A DNA stretch of 48,468 bases from Bacteroidales bacterium (GTDB lineage: Bacteria; Bacteroidota; Bacteroidia; Bacteroidales; WCHB1-69). Both the position numbers and the translations under genes were made by a program. Location of the stretch: assembly GCA_017651425.1 (NCBI GenBank), contig JAGCCZ010000020.1, forward strand, positions 1-48,468, read 5' to 3'. Shown one piece after another: positions 30,601 to 36,626 of the stretch. Below the pieces are notes generated by a model, which saw only the letters and a program-made list of their open reading frames with translations, was not told the DNA's origin and made no database searches. How positions within the stretch are numbered: the first letter of the stretch is position 1; each line of letters begins with the position of its first letter.

Positions 30601-33597
30601 GTGGCAATACCCGCTCCTCCCGCTTCCTGCGGCAAGACCTATTATGATACCGTGACCGTGACAGATGCCAACGGTTGTAGTGCGATGGCCAGAGCCACCG
30701 TTTCTGTGAAAACGCCGGCAACGCCCACCATCGCGGCCAAGACAGGTATCCATGATGATGATCTGGGCTGTAACCCGTCAACCTTCGTTCTGACGTATGA
30801 GAACTTCACCGTCACGGACGAGTGCAATGGAGCGGCTCAGGCTGTGGTGACGCCTTCCACCGTGGTGGAGAGCGGTTGCGGCCGCGAGATAAGCTTCACG
30901 GCCAACTACACCAACGCCTGCAACGCCTCTGCCTCTCCGGTGACCATCACCTACACCTGGACGGTGGACCTGACCGCGCCGACCATCTTGCTGAAGACCG
31001 GTTCTGAGGCCGACGGCCACAACTGGGGCTGCAACCCGACGGTTGTTCCGCCCGCCTTCACCGTTTCCGACAACTGTGTCGGCAACATCGACCTGCCCGC
31101 AGACAGTGTTTCCGAGGGAGCAGTGATTGTCACGGGTACCTGCGGTCGTTCCCAGACGTGGACGGCACACTACACCGACCCGTGCAAGAACAAGGCGACG
31201 AATCTGGACATTACCTACTACTGGACGGTTGACGCGACCGTGCCGACCATCCTGCTGAAGACCGGTTCTGAGGCTGACGGCCACAACTGGGGCTGCAACC
31301 CGTCAATTGTTGCGCCTGCCTTCACCGTTTCCGACAACTGCGTTGGTGATATCGACCTGCCCGCAGACAGTGTCACTGTGGGAGAAGTAATCAACACGAG
31401 CACCTGCGGCCGCTCCCAGACGTGGACGGCACACTATACCGACCCGTGCAATAACAAGGCAGAGAACATGAGCATTACCTACTACTGGACTGCGGATGCG
31501 ACTGTGCCGACCATTGCACTGAAGACCGGTTCCGAGGCCGACGGTCACGACTGGGGTTGCAACCCGACGGTTATTCCGCCTGCCTTCACCGTTTCCGACA
31601 ACTGCGCCGGCGATATCGACCTGCCCGCTGACAGCGTCACCGTGGGAACTGTAACTAACACGAGCACCTGCGGCCGCTCCCAGACGTGGACGGCACACTA
31701 CACCGACCCGTGCAATAACAAGGCGACGAACCTGGACATCACCTATTATTGGACGATTGACGCGACCGTGCCGACCATCTTGCTGAAGACCGGTTCTGAG
31801 GCTGACGGCCACAACTGGGGCTGCAACCCGTCGATTGTTGCGCCTGCCTTCACCGTTTCCGACAACTGCGTCGGCAATATCGACCTGCCCGCTGACAGTG
31901 TCACGGTGGGAGAAGTAATCAACACGAGCACCTGCGACCGCTCCCAGACGTGGACGGCACACTACACCGACCCGTGCAACAACAAGGCCGAGAATGTGAG
32001 CATTACCTATTACTGGACCGCGGATGTGACCGTGCCGACCATCGCGCTGAAGACTGGTTCTGAAGCTGACGGTCACGACTGGGGCTGCAACCCGCCGGTT
32101 GTTGTTGCGCCTGCCTTCACCGTTTCCGACAACTGCGCTGGCAGTAGCTTTGACCTGCCCACTGACAGCGTCACTGTGGGAGATGTAATCAACACGAGTA
32201 CCTGCGGCCGCTCCCGGACGTGGACGGCACACTATACCGACCCGTGCAACAACAAGGCTGAGAACGTGAACATCACCTACACCTGGACTGAAGACTTGAC
32301 GAATCCCACCTTCACGGTTCCCGACGACAAGGCTGTCTGCCGGAATATTGACAATACCTATGACATAAGCCTTGACGAAACGGGCAATGTGACCGATGCG
32401 GCAGACAACTGCACCACAACACCGAATGTGAGCTACATTGATGAAGAACCTATAACTAATGCTGATGGTTCTCTGACTATTGTCAGAAGATGGACCGTTA
32501 CGGATGATTGTGACAACTACACGGTGCAAAACCAGACGATCACGGTCAACCCGAGGCTGACATTTACCGATGCTGTCGAGATCTGCGAGAACGAGTTGCC
32601 GTACATCTTCTACGGCCATCAGTTCACAACAGCTGGTACGCAATCGTTCACGGTTCCGAGCCTTGTGACAGGTTGCGACTCCACCTCAACGCTGACGGTA
32701 TCGATCAAAGCGCCGCTGGTGGTGTCCACGCCGCTCGTTTGTCCGCCGGATCTTGTTTACACGTTGTGGTACGGTCGTTGCGACACGGTGGTGACCCTGA
32801 CGGAAATGGCCACCATGGAGCCTTCGGTTCCCAACACGACTATCGTTAACGACCTGTCGCTTCATAATCCGTTGACGGAGGGTAGCCACACCATCACTTG
32901 GAGCCTGCTTGACGAATGTGACAACGTGATAGAGACTTGTACGCAAAATATTAAGGTGCAGCGCATGCCGTGCGATTCTGCCAGAGACTTTGACGGCAAC
33001 GTGTATCCGGCTGCGTATATCGGCTGTGACTGTTGGACGCTGGTCAACCTGAAGAGCGAGCATTACAGCGACGGTACGCCCATTGCCCAATATACCCGTT
33101 ACTCCGACAGCGATTCTCTTGAGCATATCTACGGAAAACTCTACAGCTGGTATTCTGCGGCACGCGTGCCCGAAGGTGACGACAGTGCAGTGCCGGTCGA
33201 CTCCTTGTGGCGCTATGGAACGTATGTAGAGGGTATCTGTCCTGCCGGATGGGCCCTGCCCACCGTGGAGGATTATGTGGATATGTTTGTCGCCTCGGGC
33301 AACCAGGCCGGCTTGGTGAAGAGTCCCTCCACCGAAGTGTGGTTGCCGGGCAAGCAGGGTATTGCCCCCAACTTGTTCAATGCTTATGGTGCCGGCTACT
33401 ACGAAGGCAGCATAGACAGATATTACAACCTCTTGGGTGAAACCCATTTCTGGGCTGCCGACTACTCGGCCAACTCCACGACAAGCACCAACTTTGTGCT
33501 GAACTACTATTGTGACACTGGCCTGTATCAGGAATCTCTCAAGGGACTTGGATACAGTATCAGATGCGTGAAGAGAAACTATGTTTTGCCGCAATAA
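24676..33597 (+). CDS. Giant modular surface protein (2973 aa) ending in HYR-like and FISUMP domains
   Basis: The ATG at 24676 opens a signal peptide (MKQKQLSILM, hydrophobic run, LSTLFGQ). Residues 30-520 form a beta-rich head with VVYAGLYWM, YAEVTDYVRAHGEGNY and GGWALVVVFQNEDMKWRNI, a pattern seen at the front of other Bacteroidota surface proteins but without a name I can give. Residues 540-790 resemble DUF11-type repeats. Ig/PKD-like domains run to about 1250. Three imperfect units of about 210 aa (1307-1922) carry GCDSIxxLH and GYYEFPGQ motifs. Five 88-aa HYR-like units (about 2097-2540) have KTGSEADGHNWGCNP. Then come a CENELP module, an HYR-like domain and FISUMP (from about 2769), ending SIRCVKRNYVLPQ. 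There is no T9SS type A/B tail or lipobox. It is probably a surface adhesin or structural filament; retention mechanism and ligand are unknown. A long leader precedes it and a strong terminator follows. Confidence 0.92.
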   Translation: MKQKQLSILMVLLLCLSTLFGQVRKPFQPRTSQYSPDRNTYTIKGDFTVLGNTNLILQPYTDQYGNNNNGKVGNTIRPMRYVDIDGDASTVNSSSAKLVFPDENGCNPACTEVVYAGLYWMSRADPVLYGDNIMVHNQVVDGKFTVTQALSTNYNTYTITRNSNNQVVRQIRVRRDIIQIETRNGNSGDWTTHSGINSADYKIRIGSGDENLYNDRRWWPGHDGSHNLSGFHFSLGGVTYYIYGVSRYYGLYIAKDSGMELTLNGHTMYKNKIKFKHQSESAYTTVTATTSEILYPTADTSFNGNYFINVGYAEVTDYVRAHGEGNYFGADIALSEGPDFQVGYCGGWALVVVFQNEDMKWRNITLFDGYALTNENNHPLIEVNGFEANPAGDVAVKVAMMAAEGDKGMPGDRCRMLRAGKTAITDNASTYFELHHGDNLDTNFFNGSIYPRSTSNPNRNPNYLNNCGIDISMMTLPNQNKEYIQNGQTSTQFKFSCVQTPSGVADIYVPWFFGISIQCYVPEPEAFNAFVEVEGAHFDETENAYVVRPGDSISFLIDIRNRGTESVRDAVIQVPIPRTANLATPHSFAFMAPERSGSTEFDAMAGANGTAIWHLDRIPAGYPDSVYATLRLDFVLTEDCYELMSDNEDCKLELQVDGTLTAIGELSNVPVSASTFVVGYEGGGQCKGELVRHPIRVILDRQAYLDEGHCQGDYSVRVLQLCTEPASPNTIDFMDVYTNYPSGTRFFNTYPITESTVEYTHATGFPLGQGDSLNVIAVTNAANSACYTHLRLKKSSQLENAPTVTSGETTIHYCVNETAQPLSTHVTATNGYTLYFYRTQDGAAETDIVPSTDEPGTYTYYVRQGTENCISDTVQIKVIVHSPATLSTSLTDDEACAGNSFTVTATGAPGTYTWNSEYNGFASQSNRVLTISAGAPAGTLNVTYTVTGSSEYCESGAAISKIITINPATVAGHIEPPTTQLCQNGSFSDLVLHDYVGEVVKWEYRTGTSGAWTTIYNTTDHLSADMVNTITATTYFRATVRSGNCGEQITPEVSVTPNTSVAPSAPKMPTPQYACPNTSYTINVGSNTVSRLRWYATESSGSPDASLRTVQMGTSSVTRYVSIVDNSGACESKRTVVSVLPKFNAGSIIDGKTVSCIGGTAPTIQNSYPAESYQTGVDATYSWTVTPAGGTETTISGATDASYSVPASYMSTEGSYTFRRYAQVTGCPEDPSVGEYKLTVVDCDAEYTEEMCPLKEGWYYDKFDTTFEVGTVSGDYIHHGSKVVDGVTIDTTALLHLTIWDEYEKKDTVDVCLYEETYSKAYSKDENVTITISTTGVSVTSSSASVVVETVDASTGDFILRYKTIHGCDSIVNLHVDYNVVQRKTVYKDTLYAGTPYTTVFSDKTFNVTAAGTYTIIDTISGGAANGCDSITTRILIVEPLHYDTTCQQAYNTELLKWDFRYDTTYCWEYNDVNNCIKGKTPDANGYYEFPGQRTINGEQVDTVSYLQLTVKPTAETSDNKHLCLDFNTAQTFEYNADTRISITVTPGTGVSLSTTASDVTILEKDPATGDFVLKYTAANGCDSIVNLHIGYDIVQRDTVTADTLHIPGQDYDKLLADHTFHVTNKGVMTYTDTVSGSNGCDSITVRILVIEEPHEVTICDSTFNTSHVWEDNFEPYCWEYNDVDNCISGKTPDEYGYYEFTGKKTIYGTEIDTVSYLHLTVDKSSRETDTVDVCLYYESHTETYSKDSRVTITTTTTGVEVTSSTTEIEVITVSPENGEFFLKMKTDKGCDSIIALHVNYNVVQRDTVYKDTLYAGTPYTTVFSDKTFNVTETGTYTIIDTIPGSNGCDSITTRILIVEPLHKDTICQSEFATYTWRGNSLPASTDSYGYYEFPGQKTFNGEQVDTVSYLLLTINPNPVVEVTSLSDLCPNVGFGALTATITTATVANYTFVWKGDLNTIPTTTTTPYLTNETAVAIPAPPASCGKTYYDTVTVTDANGCSAMARATVSVKTPATPTIAAKTGIHDDDLGCNPSTFVLTYENFTVTDECNGAAQAVVTPSTVVESGCGREISFTANYTNACNASASPVTITYTWTVDLTAPTILLKTGSEADGHNWGCNPTVVPPAFTVSDNCVGNIDLPADSVSEGAVIVTGTCGRSQTWTAHYTDPCKNKATNLDITYYWTVDATVPTILLKTGSEADGHNWGCNPSIVAPAFTVSDNCVGDIDLPADSVTVGEVINTSTCGRSQTWTAHYTDPCNNKAENMSITYYWTADATVPTIALKTGSEADGHDWGCNPTVIPPAFTVSDNCAGDIDLPADSVTVGTVTNTSTCGRSQTWTAHYTDPCNNKATNLDITYYWTIDATVPTILLKTGSEADGHNWGCNPSIVAPAFTVSDNCVGNIDLPADSVTVGEVINTSTCDRSQTWTAHYTDPCNNKAENVSITYYWTADVTVPTIALKTGSEADGHDWGCNPPVVVAPAFTVSDNCAGSSFDLPTDSVTVGDVINTSTCGRSRTWTAHYTDPCNNKAENVNITYTWTEDLTNPTFTVPDDKAVCRNIDNTYDISLDETGNVTDAADNCTTTPNVSYIDEEPITNADGSLTIVRRWTVTDDCDNYTVQNQTITVNPRLTFTDAVEICENELPYIFYGHQFTTAGTQSFTVPSLVTGCDSTSTLTVSIKAPLVVSTPLVCPPDLVYTLWYGRCDTVVTLTEMATMEPSVPNTTIVNDLSLHNPLTEGSHTITWSLLDECDNVIETCTQNIKVQRMPCDSARDFDGNVYPAAYIGCDCWTLVNLKSEHYSDGTPIAQYTRYSDSDSLEHIYGKLYSWYSAARVPEGDDSAVPVDSLWRYGTYVEGICPAGWALPTVEDYVDMFVASGNQAGLVKSPSTEVWLPGKQGIAPNLFNAYGAGYYEGSIDRYYNLLGETHFWAADYSANSTTSTNFVLNYYCDTGLYQESLKGLGYSIRCVKRNYVLPQ
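28594..30440 (+). repeat. Three imperfect coding repeats of about 210 aa
   Basis: Units begin near 28594, 29221 and 29863. Each contains a DVCLYE-like start, a GCDSIVNLHxxYxxVQRDTV block, a threonine-rich strand ending in NGCDSITTRIL, and a GYYEFxGxxTxxGxxxDTVSYL block. The third unit replaces the PYCWEYNDVDNC segment of the other two with a shorter stretch. Confidence 0.8.
30970..32290 (+). repeat. Five HYR-like coding units, 264 bp each
   Basis: The codon pair for LK in the LKTGSEADGH motif recurs at 30991, 31255, 31519, 31783 and 32047, exactly 264 bp (88 aa) apart. Each unit has four cysteines in WGCNP, SDNC, TCxRSxTW and DPCxNK. Neighbouring units are highly similar at DNA level. Confidence 0.92.
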
Positions 33598-33619
33598 TAC
33601 ATCAGTCCATAATGAAAAG

Positions 33620-33654
33620 AGACGTCACACAATGTGGCGTCTCTTTTTTTTTAT
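33620..33654 (+). terminator. Strong intrinsic terminator of the second giant gene
   Basis: An 11-bp stem (33620-33630 with 33634-33644, one wobble pair) with a 3-nt loop, followed by ten T (33645-33654). It lies 22 nt after the stop codon and 25 nt before the end of the convergent oxidoreductase gene. Read on the minus strand the T-run is only four, so it is weaker in that direction. Confidence 0.92.
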
Positions 33655-33679
33655 CTCTATTTTAGCCTTCGGCTGCCGT

Positions 33680-34648
33680 TTATTGCCATCCGAACGGATG
33701 CGCCTCGGTGTCGAGTGCCGCCAACGGATGGTAGTCGCCCTTCAGCCCGACGGGCTGCGCATTGCGGATATCGTAGGCCAACTCAATGCAGGGGCGTGCT
33801 TCCGCGATGCCGAAGCCGTGGCCGTCCAGAATCTTGCGATAGCTTTCGGTGTGCAGCTCGGTGAAGCCGCCACTGAATTCGAACGCTTCGTTGCCGATGG
33901 TGATGGAACGGTAAGTGCGTAGCCCTTGCCTGACAGCATCCTGCGGCAGTGTGTGGGCGTTGATGCTCAGGAAGTAGCGCACACGGGCGCGCTTGAGTTG
34001 GAGGAAACCGGCCACCCGGTCGTGGGTGGAGACATGCACAGTGCTCTGCTCCATCTCCCCGAAGAGATAGAGCAGCATGTCGAGGAAATGGATGCCGATG
34101 TTGGTGGCGATGCCGCCGCTTTTGCGGGCGTCGCCCTTCCAGGAAGCGTAATACCAATAGCCGCGTGAGGTGATATAGGTCAGATCGATGTCATAAACCT
34201 TGTCTTGCGGGCCGTTGTCGATTTTCTCCTTCAATGCCACGATGGAGGGGTGCAGGCGCAGCTGCAGGATATTGTTGACCTTGTGGCCCGTCTGCTCTTC
34301 AGTCTGTTGGAGACCATCGAGGTTCCAGGGATTAAGCACGAGCGGTTTCTCACAGATGACGTCGGCGCCGAGACGCAGGGCATAGCGTGTGTGCGCATCG
34401 TGCAGGTAGTTTGGAGTGCAAACGGACACATAGTCGAGCTGCTCGCCCCGATTCTGGGCCTTGGTGCAATGGCGGTCGAAGAGCTCCATTTCGGTGAAGA
34501 AGGAGGTGGCGGGGAAGTAGGAGTCCAAGATGCCGACACTGTCGCAGGTGTCATACGCGGCAATCAGGTTGTTACCCGTCTCGTGAATGGCCTTCAGATG
34601 GCGTGGGGCCACGTAGCCGCCGACCCCGATGATGGCAAAGTTCTTCAT
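33680..34648 (-). CDS. Gfo/Idh/MocA oxidoreductase, WlbA/WbpB-like
   Basis: A 322-aa NAD-dependent dehydrogenase. The start is the ATG at 34648 (MKNFAIIGVGGYVAPRHLKA), which begins at the Rossmann glycine motif and overlaps the stop of the upstream gene by 4 nt; longer readings run through that gene in the wrong frame. Other marks: VSVCTPNYLHDAH, ADVICEKPLVLNPWN and SGGIATNIGIHFLDML. The pattern, with MKxFAxIGxxGYxAPRH and DxDLTYITSRGxWYYxSWKGD, matches WlbA/WbpB. Those enzymes oxidise C3 of UDP-N-acetylglucosaminuronate on the way to UDP-2,3-diacetamido sugars. It is coupled to a WbpM/CapD-like gene, which fits nucleotide-sugar synthesis for a surface glycan. The substrate is inferred. Confidence 0.85.
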   Translation of the reverse strand: MKNFAIIGVGGYVAPRHLKAIHETGNNLIAAYDTCDSVGILDSYFPATSFFTEMELFDRHCTKAQNRGEQLDYVSVCTPNYLHDAHTRYALRLGADVICEKPLVLNPWNLDGLQQTEEQTGHKVNNILQLRLHPSIVALKEKIDNGPQDKVYDIDLTYITSRGYWYYASWKGDARKSGGIATNIGIHFLDMLLYLFGEMEQSTVHVSTHDRVAGFLQLKRARVRYFLSINAHTLPQDAVRQGLRTYRSITIGNEAFEFSGGFTELHTESYRKILDGHGFGIAEARPCIELAYDIRNAQPVGLKGDYHPLAALDTEAHPFGWQ

Positions 34649-36561
34649 GATGGTTTCTTCTCTTGGTTGTCGATGATCTCGAACACGGAGTTCTGGCTCT
34701 TGTACTCTTCCACAATGTCTTTCATGCAGGTGACGATGGTGAAGTCGTCGTCGTTCTGATGCTCCAGCAACGTCTTCACCTTGGGCAGCAAGGTGTTGTA
34801 GTCGCATGGGCGCACTTTGGCAATCATGATCTTCTGATGTTCGGTCTTGGTGGTGTTCTCCTCGTTGGCAAGCAGCTCTTCGTAAAGCTTCTCGCCGGGG
34901 CGCAACCCCGTGTATTCGATGGAGATGTCCTTGTCGAGGGTGAGCCCCGAGAGCTGGACCATCTTCTTCGCCAAGTCGCTGATGCGGATTGACTTGCCCA
35001 TGTCGAAGATGAAGATCTCGCCGCCCTTGCCCATGGCGCCGGCTGTGATGACCAGCTGGCACGCCTCCGCGATGGTCATGAAGTAGCGGGTGATGTCAGG
35101 ATGGGTGACCGTGATAGGGCCGCCGTTCTCGATCTGCTTGCGGAAAATGGGGATTACCGAGCCGTTGGAGTCCAGCACGTTGCCGAAGCGGGTGGTAATG
35201 AACTTGGTGGTGCTTTGCTGGAAGTTGAGGGCCTGCACATACATCTCCGCGATGCGTTTGGAGGCGCCCATCACGTTGGTGGGATTCACCGCCTTGTCGG
35301 TGGAGACCATCACGAACTTCTTGGTGCCGTAGCGCACGGCCATGTCGGCCAGCGACTGTGTGCCGCCCACGTTGACCTTGACGGCGGAGCGGACGTTCTT
35401 CTCCATCATGGGCACATGCTTGTAGGCCGCCGCATGATAGATGACGTCGGGCTTGTACTGTGCCATCATCTTCTCTAACTGCCGCTCGTCGCAGATGTCG
35501 AAGATGTGCAGCTTGATGTGCTCCATGCCATTGGCTTTCCGGATCTCGTCCTCTAAAAAGAAACAGGGCGTCTCGGCCTCGTCGATGAGAATCAGTTGCT
35601 TGTACTGGAATTTGAGGAGCTGCCGCACGATTTCGCTGCCAATGGAGCCGGCTGCGCCGGTGATCATGATGGTCTGGCCGTTCAGCTCGTTGTTCAGCAA
35701 TGAGAGGTCGAGCTGGATGGGATTGCGCTCCAACAGGTCCTCGATGCGCACCTTCTTGATCTGCTTGAAACTCAGGTTGCCGTTCAGCCAGCGTGACACG
35801 GGCGGCACCTTCAGTACCTTGACATTGTAGGGAAGTGCTATCTCCGTGATCTCCTTGATTTTGGCATTGGTGATCTTCTGGACGGCGATGATGAGGAAGG
35901 AGACGTTGTTGTCGCGCAGGAACGGCTCCAGATGCTGGAACTCGAACACGGGCAGACTCTCCAGCTGCATTCCGATTTTGTTGTCGTCCTCGTCAAAAAA
36001 GGCGAGCACGTTGTATTTGGAGGCATTGTCGCGGTCGATGGTGCGCTTGGTGGTCACGCCGGAGGAACCGGCACCGAAGATGACAATGTTCTTCCGCCGC
36101 TTGGCCGGGTTCATCGTCTCCAAATAGTAAAGTTTGAAGGCGAAACGGTAAAACACTAAAAACACCATGGAGACGAAGAATTCCATGATTAGCACGGAAC
36201 TGGGTACGGCAAAGTGTTTCGTGAGTATGTAATCGACAATGTTTATCGCAAAAATGGCGGCGGTCCCGGACAGGCAGGCCCAAAAGAGCTTGACCACATC
36301 CTGTGTGTTGGTGTATCGGATTACCAGATGGTGTGTCTGGAACACTTCGAAAAAGAAGAAGCGGACCAGCAACAGCAGGATGGGTGTGTAAACCCAATCG
36401 GAGAAGTTTAACTTCGTGGGAAACTGGAAGTTGTCGCGCAAGAAGAGGGCCAGGAAGATGGATATGGCCACCCATAGCAAATCAATGACCATCACCAACC
36501 ACGGCGGGGTGATGTGCATTTTCCGGATCTTCAGGTATAGCTTCTTAATTGGATTTGTCAT
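34645..36561 (-). CDS. Membrane nucleotide-sugar 4,6-dehydratase, CapD/WbpM/PglF-like
   Basis: A 638-aa inner-membrane enzyme. Four transmembrane segments lie at about residues 21-41, 56-74, 91-113 and 121-147, then a first nucleotide-binding fold (GAGSSGV, 164-170) and a C-terminal SDR domain with ITGAAGSIGSE and VSTDKAVNPTNVMGASKR. In this family Met-x-x-x-Lys replaces the usual Tyr-x-x-x-Lys. Homologues convert UDP-GlcNAc to the 4-keto-6-deoxy sugar that starts many capsule, O-antigen and glycoprotein sugars. The ATG at 36561 (MTNPIKKLYLK) is chosen because a -7 box lies at 36579-36586; longer readings upstream would run through it. It overlaps the downstream WlbA-like gene by 4 nt. Confidence 0.9.
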   Translation of the reverse strand: MTNPIKKLYLKIRKMHITPPWLVMVIDLLWVAISIFLALFLRDNFQFPTKLNFSDWVYTPILLLLVRFFFFEVFQTHHLVIRYTNTQDVVKLFWACLSGTAAIFAINIVDYILTKHFAVPSSVLIMEFFVSMVFLVFYRFAFKLYYLETMNPAKRRKNIVIFGAGSSGVTTKRTIDRDNASKYNVLAFFDEDDNKIGMQLESLPVFEFQHLEPFLRDNNVSFLIIAVQKITNAKIKEITEIALPYNVKVLKVPPVSRWLNGNLSFKQIKKVRIEDLLERNPIQLDLSLLNNELNGQTIMITGAAGSIGSEIVRQLLKFQYKQLILIDEAETPCFFLEDEIRKANGMEHIKLHIFDICDERQLEKMMAQYKPDVIYHAAAYKHVPMMEKNVRSAVKVNVGGTQSLADMAVRYGTKKFVMVSTDKAVNPTNVMGASKRIAEMYVQALNFQQSTTKFITTRFGNVLDSNGSVIPIFRKQIENGGPITVTHPDITRYFMTIAEACQLVITAGAMGKGGEIFIFDMGKSIRISDLAKKMVQLSGLTLDKDISIEYTGLRPGEKLYEELLANEENTTKTEHQKIMIAKVRPCDYNTLLPKVKTLLEHQNDDDFTIVTCMKDIVEEYKSQNSVFEIIDNQEKKPS

Positions 36562-36578
36562 CTTTACAAAACAGGCGG

Positions 36579-36586
36579 CAAAAGTA
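36579..36586 (-). promoter_or_regulatory. Bacteroidota -7 box for the dehydratase gene
   Basis: On the minus strand the bases read TACTTTTG (TAnnTTTG), 17 nt upstream of the ATG at 36561. It gives the two sugar genes their own promoter, separate from murF-alr. Confidence 0.6.
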
Positions 36587-36626
36587 CAAAAAATAGCAAA
36601 TGGCAGTAGGGAAAATGTGATGTCAT

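Noticed and set aside
31303..32643. A 446-codon minus-strand open frame over the HYR-like units
   Set aside because: It is periodic only because the sense strand is; it is a shadow of the 264-bp repeats.
34649..35062. N-terminal extension of the WlbA-like protein
   Set aside because: It lies out of frame inside the dehydratase gene and is rich in Arg/His. The Rossmann motif begins right after the ATG at 34648.
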